The notes: generated by a model not told the origin, from the sequence alone. 27,166 nt of DNA from Chloracidobacterium sp. UBA3360 (GCA_002360555.1 DEQS01000096.1:1-27166), one strand, 5' to 3'. Shown: positions 15,223-22,610, counted from the stretch's first letter. Made by a program: numbers and translations.

Positions 15223-17442
15223 ATGAGCATGCGCCGCACAACAATTCTTATTTCGTTAATTTTCGTTACTACGACGATCTGGACTTTCGGCCAGGGTTCG
15301 CAGCGACAAACCTATCCCGAGCAGATGAGTATCACCGGCACCGTCGACATACCGCTCAGTTTTAAAGATCACGTACCTGTGATCGAAGCAAAGATCAACG
15401 ACAAAGGCCCATTCCGCTTTGAACTCGACACCGGGTTCGGAGGGATGGTGCAGTTAAGGCAAGGCCTGGTCGCTCAACTTGATCTTCCCGTTATCGGCGA
15501 AGGCATGTCCGGCGACCCGAGCGGCAGAAATCCAGTCGTCGTTCGCTTGCTTCGTGCAGAGTCGGTCGACGTCGGCGCCGCTCATTTTAGCGGAATCACT
15601 GTCAGCGAAAGCAAGCACCAGCGGTCACCAGATCTCGACGGCGTTATCGGATTGAGTCTGTTCAACAAACTGAAGGTGCGGTTCGATTATGTCGGAAATC
15701 GACTCGGTCTCTCGGCAGGGACACTATCCGCGGAAGAAAGCCAAACGTATACGATCGATCACGGTGTCCCGGCCGTTGAGATATTAGTAAATGGCACAAA
15801 AACAAAGGTCCATATCGACAGTGGCAGCCCTGGGGAAGTAACGCTTCCATTAAGCATGGCCAAATCTTTAACGCTCAAGTCCGAGCCAGTCGTCATTGGG
15901 CGCGGACGCACGGCTGACGGAGAGTTTGAGGTTTACCGTGCAGAGCTAAAAGGTGAAGTAAATGCGGGTGGTATCGTAATCAAAAACCCGGGCCTCGATC
16001 TTATTTCGGTGTTCCCGATCGGAAATCTTGGTTCTCGATTTCTTAAGAATCTGATAGTGACATTTGATCCGGCGAATAACCGAGTCTTGTTCGAAAAGCC
16101 CTCTATACCCGACGCTACGGACCTAACCAATTCGGCCTCGGGCAAACGGGCATTAGCGTACTTTGCAGCTTTCAATTCCGGCGACGATGCAAAGCTCGCT
16201 GCTTTCTTTAGCGAGAATACAGATGGCGAAGCTCTAAAACGTCGGCCCGTCGAGCCGCGTGTGGCTTTTCACAAACAGGTGCGCAGCGATTTCAAACAAC
16301 TCACGATCAAAAAGGTCGTGTCGGTGACGGATCAAGAGATCAACGTGCTCGCCCAATCGCCGTCCGGTGAATGGGCGTCGGTCACATTCGAGATCGAGGG
16401 ATCAGCAGGAAAGTTTGCGGGTGTGATGGTCGAGCGGATCAGTCCGCCATCTGACGCAAAAGCCGCAACACCGTCCGCACCAACCAATCAGGCTGAATTA
16501 ATAACCGCCGTCGAGCGTATAATGGACGGCCTTGTAAAAGCAGATGCATTTTCGGGCGTTGTAATGATCGCCCACGGCGACAAACCTGTATTTACCAAAG
16601 CGTATGGCCTGGCCGACTCAGCCAAAAAGATCGATAACAACCGCGAGACTAGATTTAATCTCGGCTCGATCAATAAGATGTTCACACGCATCGCGATCGG
16701 CCAGCTTGTCAGCCAGGGCAAGCTGTCGTTTACCGAGAAGCTGATAAAGATACTACCCGACTACCCAAATCGAGAAGCGGCCTCAAAGATCACTATCGGA
16801 CAACTGGTTACGATGACATCAGGAATCGGGGACTTTTTTAACGAGAAATTTGAGGCCGCAGATAAATCAAAGATCCGTTCGCTAAAGGACTATCTGCCGT
16901 TTTTTGTAAATGATCCACTCATTTTTGAGCCGGGCACCGATAAACGATATTCCAACGGTGGCTATCTTGTTCTCGGTCTCGTGATCGAAAAACTCAGCGG
17001 CAAGGATTATTACGATTACGTCCGCGAGAACATCTTTAAGCCTGCCGGCATGTCTAGCTCGGATTCATTTGCGATGGACGCACTTCCGCCAAATACCGCG
17101 GTCGGCTATGCATCGCAGCCAAGCGGAAAACGAACACCGAATGTAGCTGAACTGCCTGCACGCGGCAGCTCGGCGGGCGGCGGATATTCGACCGCAGACG
17201 ATATGCTGCGATTTGCAGCCGCACTCAGATCTAAAAAGCTCCTTATCCCTAATGATGACGGCACTTTCCCGACCGAGTTCACGTCGACCGGCTTTGCCGG
17301 CGGCTCACCGGGCGTAAATTCGCTGTTTGTGACCAGCGCACAGACAGGTTATACGCTTATCGTCCTTTCAAATTTTGATCCGCCAGCCGCAGAAAAGCCC
17401 GGTTTGATGATCCGCGATTGGTTGAAACAGCTGAAGCAATAA
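15223..17442 (+). CDS. Secreted aspartyl protease-like / NTF2-like / serine hydrolase (beta-lactamase fold) fusion
   Basis: A 739-residue multidomain exported protein. The N-terminus (MRRTTILISLIFVTTTIW) is a signal peptide or anchor. Two retropepsin-like lobes follow, with FELDTG (Asp69-Thr-Gly) and VHIDSG (Asp199-Ser-Gly). Residues about 305-410 look like an NTF2/SnoaL-type domain (ALAYFAAFNSGDDAKLAAFF). The C-terminal 310 residues form a beta-lactamase/penicillin-binding-protein-type serine hydrolase with S-x-x-K as SINK (Ser482, Lys485), Y-x-N as YSN (about 576) and a GGSPG segment in the third-motif position. The frame is open from a TTG at 15169, but the ATG at 15223 (or 15229) starts just before the signal peptide, so it is chosen. 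Role perhaps in peptide or peptidoglycan turnover; substrate unknown. Likely co-transcribed with the next gene (25-bp gap). Confidence 0.87.
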   Translation: MSMRRTTILISLIFVTTTIWTFGQGSQRQTYPEQMSITGTVDIPLSFKDHVPVIEAKINDKGPFRFELDTGFGGMVQLRQGLVAQLDLPVIGEGMSGDPSGRNPVVVRLLRAESVDVGAAHFSGITVSESKHQRSPDLDGVIGLSLFNKLKVRFDYVGNRLGLSAGTLSAEESQTYTIDHGVPAVEILVNGTKTKVHIDSGSPGEVTLPLSMAKSLTLKSEPVVIGRGRTADGEFEVYRAELKGEVNAGGIVIKNPGLDLISVFPIGNLGSRFLKNLIVTFDPANNRVLFEKPSIPDATDLTNSASGKRALAYFAAFNSGDDAKLAAFFSENTDGEALKRRPVEPRVAFHKQVRSDFKQLTIKKVVSVTDQEINVLAQSPSGEWASVTFEIEGSAGKFAGVMVERISPPSDAKAATPSAPTNQAELITAVERIMDGLVKADAFSGVVMIAHGDKPVFTKAYGLADSAKKIDNNRETRFNLGSINKMFTRIAIGQLVSQGKLSFTEKLIKILPDYPNREAASKITIGQLVTMTSGIGDFFNEKFEAADKSKIRSLKDYLPFFVNDPLIFEPGTDKRYSNGGYLVLGLVIEKLSGKDYYDYVRENIFKPAGMSSSDSFAMDALPPNTAVGYASQPSGKRTPNVAELPARGSSAGGGYSTADDMLRFAAALRSKKLLIPNDDGTFPTEFTSTGFAGGSPGVNSLFVTSAQTGYTLIVLSNFDPPAAEKPGLMIRDWLKQLKQ

Positions 17443-17467
17443 TGTACAAACAACGGAGGTAAATTTT

Positions 17468-18700
17468 ATGAAACGATTTATATTTTCAATATTATGCGTG
17501 TCGGTGTTTTTCATCGGCGTCGGTTCGCTGGTCGAGAGGACCGGTGCCAAATTCAAATCTGACGAAAAAGCGTTAGCCCTGATCGCCAAAGCTCGTCAGG
17601 CGATCGGCGGTGACGCCGCCGTCAGCAGCGTCCAGAGCATGGTCATAGTCGGCAAAACGACCCGTCAAATGAAGATCAACGGTGTCGCACAACCGCAAGA
17701 AGGCGAGACAGAGATCGCCGTGCAGTTTCCAGACAAGATGTCGCGAACCATGAAAATGGGACACGGCGACCCTAACGGCGACGCTGTCAAAATTTTTGAC
17801 AAGCAGGTCGATGTCGTCGTAGTTGGTGGTGACAAAGACAACATGAAAGTCATCGTCAATGGCGAGGGACACGGCGAAGGAACCGGAGCAAACATCTCGA
17901 AAAAGATCGTCGTCAAAAAAGATGACGGTACCGTTTTGGAGCTGACCGGTGCTGACGCCGATAAATGGATCGCCGAGCATCCGGGCGTTCCCGGCGAAAA
18001 GCACGTCATCATCAAAAAAGGCGACGGTGATGTCCAGGAGTTCAAAACCAGCACCTCCGACAAAGTCATCGTCCGCGACGGCAATGGCGGCAACGCAACA
18101 TTTACGACCAAGGACGGCAAGACGTTTGACATGAAACTTGACGACCACTCGTTTATGCGAACTGCGGGCAGCCACGGCGACCCGGCTCGTCACAACGACC
18201 TGCTCCGTCTGACGCTCAGCCTGCTGCTAACCGCTCCACAGGGCATGGATGTTGAGTACACTTATGGCGGTTCGGGCGACGTTGACGGCAGATCGTGCAA
18301 CATCGTTCTCGCGTCGTTTGGCGGCCAGTCGTACAAACTCTATCTCGATGGCACGTCAAATCTGCCGGTGATGATGAGCTATACTGGTATGCGAATGCCG
18401 CAGATGTTCACGGTCAAACTCGACCCGGCAAACGGCGGCGGCGACGCGGTCAAAGACAAAATGGTCTTTACCCACAAAGTCGACGGCCCAGATGCAAAAT
18501 CGGCTGAATTACAGGTGAGATTTTCGGACTATCGCTCGACGGGCGGCGTGCAGCTTCCATACAAATGGACGCAGACAGCCGGCGGCGAAGTCGATGAAAC
18601 GTTTGACGTCACAAGCTATGAGATCAATCCGGCCAATATCGCGGATAGATTTAAAGGACAAAAAGTGATGGTCAGGATGAAAAAGCCTGAAGATAAATAA
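17468..18700 (+). CDS. Secreted LolA-like protein of unknown function
   Basis: A 410-residue exported protein. Residues 1-20 (MKRFIFSILCVSVFFIGVGS) form a signal peptide. The segment ALALIAKARQAIGGDAAVSSVQSMVIVGKT (about 35-64) and the later beta-rich part (260-400) resemble the LolA/LolB-like lipoprotein-binding fold seen in many secreted proteins annotated as outer-membrane lipoprotein-sorting-like. Between them (about 110-235) sits a hydrophilic beta-rich insert of Lys/Asp/Gly-rich strands (KKIVVKKDDGTVLEL, TFTTKDGKTFDMKL). A strong GGAGGT (17455-17460) lies 7 nt before the ATG. It follows the serine hydrolase by 25 bp and ends before a terminator, so the two genes form an operon. The fold assignment is tentative. 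Confidence 0.75.
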   Translation: MKRFIFSILCVSVFFIGVGSLVERTGAKFKSDEKALALIAKARQAIGGDAAVSSVQSMVIVGKTTRQMKINGVAQPQEGETEIAVQFPDKMSRTMKMGHGDPNGDAVKIFDKQVDVVVVGGDKDNMKVIVNGEGHGEGTGANISKKIVVKKDDGTVLELTGADADKWIAEHPGVPGEKHVIIKKGDGDVQEFKTSTSDKVIVRDGNGGNATFTTKDGKTFDMKLDDHSFMRTAGSHGDPARHNDLLRLTLSLLLTAPQGMDVEYTYGGSGDVDGRSCNIVLASFGGQSYKLYLDGTSNLPVMMSYTGMRMPQMFTVKLDPANGGGDAVKDKMVFTHKVDGPDAKSAELQVRFSDYRSTGGVQLPYKWTQTAGGEVDETFDVTSYEINPANIADRFKGQKVMVRMKKPEDK

Positions 18701-18723
18701 CCGCTAAACACGCGGAGATCGCT

Positions 18724-18762
18724 AAAAAAGGCAGGAACGCATAATTCGTTTCTGCCTTTTTC
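18724..18762. terminator. bidirectional rho-independent terminator
   Basis: AAAAAGGCAGGAACG and CGTTTCTGCCTTTTT (one G-T pair) form a long stem with a 7-nt loop. Both strands end in a T run. It lies between the plus-strand LolA-like gene and the minus-strand ypdA-like gene and can stop both. Confidence 0.85.
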
Positions 18763-19800
18763 TTATTTAGCATTCTTGGCGTCTTTCGCGGTTAATCTCT
18801 CTTTCAGTTTTGGTACGAGCAATTTTGAGGCGTCGATCGCTCCTTTGATATGCCGCTGATGCGTAAAATGTCCGGCGACGTACACGCCCGGGACGTTCGT
18901 CTCAAATGTCTCGGGATCATATACCGGAACCTCGCCGCCCTTTCCCTGCTCGGTCTCGACACCAAGACTTTTTAGCATCGTCAGGTCGGCATCCGAACCG
19001 ATCAGCACAAACACCACATCATTTGGCAGCACAACGCGGTCACCGTTCTCATTTTCAAGCTCGACCTCGCCCTCGCGGATCTCGATGACCTTGCCAAGAA
19101 AAAATAGATTCAGGCAATGCTCTTTTAGCTCATTTTCAAGCGGCTCTTTGACCCAATATTTGATACATCCTTGTTTCGGATCGGTGTTTTCCCAATCGTC
19201 GCGAAAGATCGCAAGCGTCGTCTCAGCTCCCTCTTGCGCCAAAAACAAAGCCGCCTCACCCGCCGAATTGCCGCCGCCAACGATCAACGCCCGCTTTTTG
19301 ACCCACGGATAAGTCTCGCGAAACATCTCATGCACCTTTGGCAGATCCTCGCCCGGAACATTCAACTTTCGCGGATAATCCATCGCACCGATGGCAAAGA
19401 GGATATTTTCCGTTTGATACTTGGCTTTATCGGTCGTGACAATAAAGCTCCCCTCCTTACGAAGGAGGGGTGTCGGCGTTTCGCCGACGGGGTGGTTCTC
19501 TACACCGGTGACAGTCTCGCCCGTCTGCACATTCAGATCATGCTCGAGCACAAACCTAACGTAATACGACAGCAACTCTTCCCGCGTAGGTTTTTCGCGA
19601 GCAGGATCAAGCCCGCCGTCTTCGAGTTCAAGCTCGTTGGTTGTCGAAAACACAGTCAGCCCGACAGGATAGTTATAGATCGTATTACCGATCAAGCCCT
19701 TTTCAATGACGAGATAATCGAGCCCGGCTTTTTTGGCTTCGTATGCGGCCATTATTCCGGCCGGCCCGGCACCAATTATCAAAAGGTCGAATATTTTCAT
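18763..19800 (-). CDS. ypdA: YpdA-like FAD/NAD(P)-dependent reductase with repeat-derived insert and tail
   Basis: A 345-residue flavoprotein related to YpdA, the bacillithiol-disulfide reductase of Firmicutes. The FAD-binding GAGPAG is at about 10-15, the NAD(P)-binding GGGNSAG at 175-181 and the family stretches YNYPVGLTVFSTTNELELE and NVPGEDLPKVHE are present. No CxxC pair is seen, unlike thioredoxin reductases but as in YpdA. Two segments look foreign: residues 102-117 (HPVGETPTPLLRKEG) are encoded by a double palindrome at 19450-19497, and the C-terminal TAKDAKNAK by a second repeat at 18767-18795. The ATG at 19800 is preferred over a TTG at 19803. No Shine-Dalgarno is visible; an AT-rich inverted repeat precedes it. 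Last gene after ygfZ and a small helical gene. The physiological thiol substrate in this organism is unknown. Confidence 0.85.
   Translation of the reverse strand: MKIFDLLIIGAGPAGIMAAYEAKKAGLDYLVIEKGLIGNTIYNYPVGLTVFSTTNELELEDGGLDPAREKPTREELLSYYVRFVLEHDLNVQTGETVTGVENHPVGETPTPLLRKEGSFIVTTDKAKYQTENILFAIGAMDYPRKLNVPGEDLPKVHEMFRETYPWVKKRALIVGGGNSAGEAALFLAQEGAETTLAIFRDDWENTDPKQGCIKYWVKEPLENELKEHCLNLFFLGKVIEIREGEVELENENGDRVVLPNDVVFVLIGSDADLTMLKSLGVETEQGKGGEVPVYDPETFETNVPGVYVAGHFTHQRHIKGAIDASKLLVPKLKERLTAKDAKNAK
18767..18795 (-). repeat. dispersed repeat forming the 3' end of the ypdA-like gene
   Basis: The minus strand reads as an ACCGC / GACGCCAAGAA-type repeat that supplies the last residues (LTAKDAKNAK) and stop of the ypdA-like protein. 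The same kind of A/C/G-rich tract is a familiar dispersed intergenic repeat whose translation gives TAKDAKNAK; that statement rests on recollection, not on a search. Confidence 0.5.
19450..19497. repeat. double palindromic element inside the ypdA-like gene
   Basis: A 9-bp perfect stem (CCCCTCCTT at 19450-19458, AAGGAGGGG at 19462-19470, loop ACG) is followed by a 7-bp perfect stem (GTCGGCG 19472-19478, CGCCGAC 19482-19488, loop TTT) and GGGGTGGTT. It lies in frame within the ypdA-like coding sequence and encodes residues 102-117. Confidence 0.85.
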
Positions 19801-19813
19801 CAAAAATAATTAT

Positions 19814-19841
19814 TAATTACTAATTATTTAATTAGTAATTA
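19814..19841. repeat. AT-only inverted repeat between two minus-strand genes
   Basis: TAATTACTAATTA (19814-19826) and TAATTAGTAATTA (19829-19841) are perfect reverse complements with a TT centre. The repeat lies between the small helical gene and the ypdA-like gene. It could be a weak hairpin, an operator or another dispersed repeat. Confidence 0.6.
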
Positions 19842-19845
19842 TTTT

Positions 19846-20106
19846 CTAAAGGGATCCTTTTTCCTCAAGACTTTTCAAAACCTCAGTCAGTTTCTCGATC
19901 TGAGCGTGAGCAGTCTCAAGTACTCGCTTTGACTCGAGATATTTCTGCCATTCTCCGGTTGCGGTCAGGGCTTTGAGTGTGTCTTCGTCCAATGCGTGCG
20001 ACATCACGACGAGCAGATCGCTGAGCGCTTCGTGGCCGTCGAGGAGCGATTGGATGATGGTGTACGCGAGCTTTGCGTTTGGCAGATCGATGTCGAGGTC
20101 TTGCAT
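19846..20106 (-). CDS. small helical protein of unknown function
   Basis: An 86-residue acidic, mostly helical protein (MQDLDIDLPNAKLAYTIIQS to KSLEEKGSL). Heptad-like hydrophobic spacing in residues 55-83 (VLETAHAQIEKLTEVLKSL) suggests a coiled coil. The frame is open up to a GTG at 20136, but the extra codons are made of a CACAGAG-type repeat, so the ATG at 20106 is preferred. No Shine-Dalgarno is clear. It lies 46 bp after ygfZ and 45 bp before the ypdA-like gene in the same direction, so co-transcription is likely. No family was recognised. Confidence 0.6.
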   Translation of the reverse strand: MQDLDIDLPNAKLAYTIIQSLLDGHEALSDLLVVMSHALDEDTLKALTATGEWQKYLESKRVLETAHAQIEKLTEVLKSLEEKGSL

Positions 20107-20121
20107 AATTCGAAGAGATTT

Positions 20122-20148
20122 TACCACAGAGGACACAGAGATTACGGA
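20122..20148 (-). repeat. single arm of the CACAGAG-type dispersed repeat
   Basis: ACCACAGAGGACACAGAGATTACGGAG (given here only as the blocks ACCACAGAG, GACACAGAG and ATTACGGAG) fills the gap between ygfZ and the small helical gene. It shares the CACAGAG core with the arms at 13185-13202 and 13238-13255. Confidence 0.6.
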
Positions 20149-20152
20149 GTGA

Positions 20153-21040
20153 TCAAGTTAAGAACGGCAGACCCGCAACAGTCGCGGTAATCTCTCCGAC
20201 CTTCAATTCAGTGCCGCTTGCCAAATAGTCGTATCGGACGAAGGCAAGGGCGATCGTTTTATCAAGTTTTGGCGAGAGTGTAACGGATGTAATACGCCCG
20301 GCGTTTTTGCCCTCCAGTGTAATGAGTTCCGATCCAGCCGCTACTGGCTCTGACAAAACCATACCCGTTAATCGTTTAGCAACATGCCCGCGAAAGTAAA
20401 TCCGGGCTATGATCTCCTGGCCGATATAGCAGCCTTTGTTATACGAGATCAGGCCGTCGATGCCGAGTTCGGGAACGATGGTCGTATCGTCCATGTCGAC
20501 GCCGTATTTGGGTATGCCGTTTTCGATGCGGAGGGTTTCGTAGAGGCCATCGGAAATTTTCATAGCACCGGCCGACTTTAGACTCAAAAGAAACTCATCT
20601 GAACGGTCGTTCTCGATAAAATAGCCTTTCGACTGTGGAGCGTCGAATAAAAATCCACCCGCTGACGCAGGTAGTTCTGACCCAAAAACTTCGACATATC
20701 GATACTGCTCCGACAGATCCTCAACAAAAAAATCCCCCGCAAACGTAAACCGAAACAAATTCTGAAAAACCTTTTCCCGCGTCGCGTCCTCGGTCTCGAA
20801 TAGATCCTTTTCACCTTGCCGCAGCACCCGCACGACCGCTAGCAGACGCCCTTGGGCATTGGGAAACGCCGCGAGCATTTGCTGGCCGTCCTCGAGCGTT
20901 TTCATGTCGTTCGAGATCAGGCCGTCGAGAAATTGAACGGCCTCTTTGCCCCAGACAGCGATCAGCCCGCGCTTTTGTTCGTAAAAGCCGCTGCCGCCGG
21001 AGCGGATGTGTTCGTAGGTGTTTTCGGTGTCGCTCATCAT
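20153..21040 (-). CDS. ygfZ: YgfZ/GcvT-like folate-binding protein (Fe-S cluster maintenance)
   Basis: A 295-residue member of the YgfZ family, tetrahydrofolate-dependent proteins that help repair or assemble Fe-S clusters in certain enzymes. The family signature KGCYIGQE is at 202-209, preceded by ELGIDGLISYNKGCY and followed by EIIARIYFRGHVAKRL. The N-terminal half begins RGLIAVWGKEAVQFLDGLISND, as in GcvT-like proteins. Residues 120-130 (SELPASAGGF) are encoded by a palindromic element (20651-20683) resembling the one at 10294-10326. The gene is divergent from mrp, another Fe-S factor, with 49 bp between the starts. A second possible ATG is the next codon (21037). Confidence 0.93.
   Translation of the reverse strand: MMSDTENTYEHIRSGGSGFYEQKRGLIAVWGKEAVQFLDGLISNDMKTLEDGQQMLAAFPNAQGRLLAVVRVLRQGEKDLFETEDATREKVFQNLFRFTFAGDFFVEDLSEQYRYVEVFGSELPASAGGFLFDAPQSKGYFIENDRSDEFLLSLKSAGAMKISDGLYETLRIENGIPKYGVDMDDTTIVPELGIDGLISYNKGCYIGQEIIARIYFRGHVAKRLTGMVLSEPVAAGSELITLEGKNAGRITSVTLSPKLDKTIALAFVRYDYLASGTELKVGEITATVAGLPFLT
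20651..20683 (-). repeat. REP-like palindromic element, copy 2, in frame within ygfZ
   Basis: On the minus strand CTACCTGC and GCGGGTGG can pair over 8 positions (two G-T pairs) around a GTCA loop. The segment aligns with about 23 of 30 matches to the intergenic element at 10294-10326 and encodes ygfZ residues 120-130. Confidence 0.6.
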
Positions 21041-21042
21041 CT

Positions 21043-21090
21043 TTGCTACAATACTCTTTTACTTTATAACTTCGTTTCGCATTTATACAA
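21043..21090. promoter_or_regulatory. overlapping divergent promoters for ygfZ and mrp
   Basis: Plus strand: TTGCTA (21043-21048), 16 bp, TATAAC (21065-21070), about 20 bp before the mrp ATG. Minus strand: TTGTAT (complement of 21085-21090), 16 bp, TATAAA (complement of 21063-21068), toward ygfZ. The two -10 elements overlap, so the genes may compete for, or share, regulation. Confidence 0.4.
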
Positions 21091-22172
21091 TGAGCCAAAT
21101 ATCAGCAGAGTTAGTCCTCGAATCCCTCAAACAGATCATCGATCCCGATCTAAAAAAAGACATCGTCACACTCGGGTTTATTCATAACCTTGAGGTCTCG
21201 GGCGGTGATGTATCGTTCACGATCATGCTCACCACGCCGGCGTGTCCGGTCAAAGAGCTGATGGAATCCGAAGCCCAACGCATCGTCTCCGCACTCGAAG
21301 GCGTGACCAGCGTCGCCGTCAAGATGGACGCCGAAGTTCCGCAGGGACGCGGGCTGTCAAACAATCTGACCATCGAGGGCGTTAAAAATATCATCGCCGT
21401 CTCATCGGGCAAAGGCGGTGTCGGCAAATCGACCGTCGCCGTCAATCTCGCCGTCGCCCTTGCCGCTGACGGGGCAAAGGTCGGCATTATGGACGCCGAC
21501 GTTTACGGGCCAAACGTCCCGATGATGCTCGGCACCGGCTATGGCCAACCTGATGTCGTCGAAAACAAGCTGATCCCGATCAAAGCCCACGGCGTCAAGA
21601 TGATCTCGATGGCCGTGCTCGTGCCGCCCGACAAACCGATGATCCTTCGTGGCCCGATGCTTCACGGCGTCGTGCGTCAGTTTTTGTCGGATGTAAACTG
21701 GGGCGAGCTCGATTACTTGATCGTCGATATGCCGCCGGGAACCGGTGATGTGCAGCTTTCGTTGGCTCAACTCGTACCGGTGCAAGGTGCTGTCCTTGTG
21801 ACGACACCGCAGGAAGTTTCACTCTCGGACGTGCGTCGTGCCGTCAAGATGTTCGAACAGGTCAACGTCCCAGTGCTGGGCGTGATCGAAAATATGTCGT
21901 ACTTTATCGCTCCTGACACGGGCAACCGCTACGAGATATTCGGACGCGGCGGCGGCCAGAGCCTCTGCGACGAATACGGCCTAAATTTCCTTGGCGAAGT
22001 ACCGCTCGGAATGGAAGTCCGCGAAGGCGGCGACACCGGCGTTCCGGTTGTCATAGGATCGCCCGATTCACCCCAAGCTGCCGCGTTCCGTCACGTCGCG
22101 GAAGAGGTCGCGAGACAAGTTTCGATCGAGGCGATGAAACCAGAGCTTGTAATTTTGACCAAATCTCAGTAA
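21090..22172 (+). CDS. mrp: Mrp/ApbC-family Fe-S cluster carrier ATPase
   Basis: P-loop ATPase that carries Fe-S clusters to apo-proteins. The 361-residue protein has an N-terminal MIP18/DUF59 domain (about 1-85, with TTPACPVKELME) and a Mrp/NBP35 ATPase domain with the deviant Walker A SGKGGVGKST (106-115), a switch region MDADVYGPNVP and VDMPPGTGD. The CxxC that binds the bridging cluster in many ApbC proteins is replaced by APDTG in NMSYFIAPDTGNRYEIFG, a variant I recall from other Mrp proteins. The open frame extends to 21018, but the first 24 codons are hydrophobic and overlap the divergent ygfZ start; the ATG at 21090 gives the canonical N-terminus. An A-type Fe-S protein gene follows after 61 bp. 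Confidence 0.93.
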   Translation: MSQISAELVLESLKQIIDPDLKKDIVTLGFIHNLEVSGGDVSFTIMLTTPACPVKELMESEAQRIVSALEGVTSVAVKMDAEVPQGRGLSNNLTIEGVKNIIAVSSGKGGVGKSTVAVNLAVALAADGAKVGIMDADVYGPNVPMMLGTGYGQPDVVENKLIPIKAHGVKMISMAVLVPPDKPMILRGPMLHGVVRQFLSDVNWGELDYLIVDMPPGTGDVQLSLAQLVPVQGAVLVTTPQEVSLSDVRRAVKMFEQVNVPVLGVIENMSYFIAPDTGNRYEIFGRGGGQSLCDEYGLNFLGEVPLGMEVREGGDTGVPVVIGSPDSPQAAAFRHVAEEVARQVSIEAMKPELVILTKSQ

Positions 22173-22188
22173 TATTTACAATTAAGTA

Positions 22189-22208
22189 AGGATTCGTAAG
22201 CGGATCCT
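22189..22208 (+). other. hairpin between mrp and the A-type Fe-S gene
   Basis: AGGATTCG and CGGATCCT pair over 8 positions (one G-T) around TAAG, followed by CATTTT. It may attenuate transcription or protect the RNA between the two genes. Confidence 0.35.
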
Positions 22209-22233
22209 CATTTTGACAGGAGATATAATAATT

Positions 22234-22590
22234 ATGGCAGCAGTAGCAGCACCTACATTTGAATTGAACGTAACCGAAGCGGCGGCGACCGAGATCAAAA
22301 AATTTCTCGCCACCGAAGAAGATCTGCCGGAAACGGCCGGGCTCCGCGTCCGCGTTGTGCCGGGCGGATGTTCGGGTTTTCAATATAGCCTCAACATTGA
22401 AGAAGATTCGCGTGCGGGCGATATGATCGTCGACAAATTTGGCATCAAGCTTTTTGTCGATATGTTTTCGGTCCAGTACCTCAACGGTATCACCGTCGAT
22501 CATACGACCAACATGATGGGCTCGGGATTTACATTCGAAAATCCAAACGCGACTGGCGGCTGCGGCTGCGGAACATCGTTCTCAGCGTAA
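22234..22590 (+). CDS. A-type Fe-S cluster carrier (IscA/ErpA/HesB family)
   Basis: A 118-residue A-type carrier that accepts Fe-S clusters and passes them to target enzymes. The three conserved cysteines are present: one in VVPGGCSGFQYSL (about residue 47) and two in GGCGCGTSFSA at the C-terminus. The ATG at 22234 follows AGGAG (22218-22222); the frame is open from a TTG at 22213, but that would place the start before the ribosome-binding site. Together with mrp and ygfZ it forms an Fe-S biogenesis cluster. Whether it is the IscA, ErpA or SufA type cannot be decided. A terminator follows. Confidence 0.93.
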   Translation: MAAVAAPTFELNVTEAAATEIKKFLATEEDLPETAGLRVRVVPGGCSGFQYSLNIEEDSRAGDMIVDKFGIKLFVDMFSVQYLNGITVDHTTNMMGSGFTFENPNATGGCGCGTSFSA

Positions 22591-22610
22591 AATTTTACAC
22601 ATTTTTACGG

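Noticed and set aside
18700..18723. Possible further dispersed repeat (CCGCTAAACACGCGGAGATCG-like) after the LolA-like gene
   Set aside because: It resembles other A/C/G repeat tracts, but no second copy is in the window to support it.
21018..21089. Upstream extension of mrp
   Set aside because: The extra residues are hydrophobic, overlap the divergent ygfZ start and the promoter region, and are not part of the Mrp family N-terminus.
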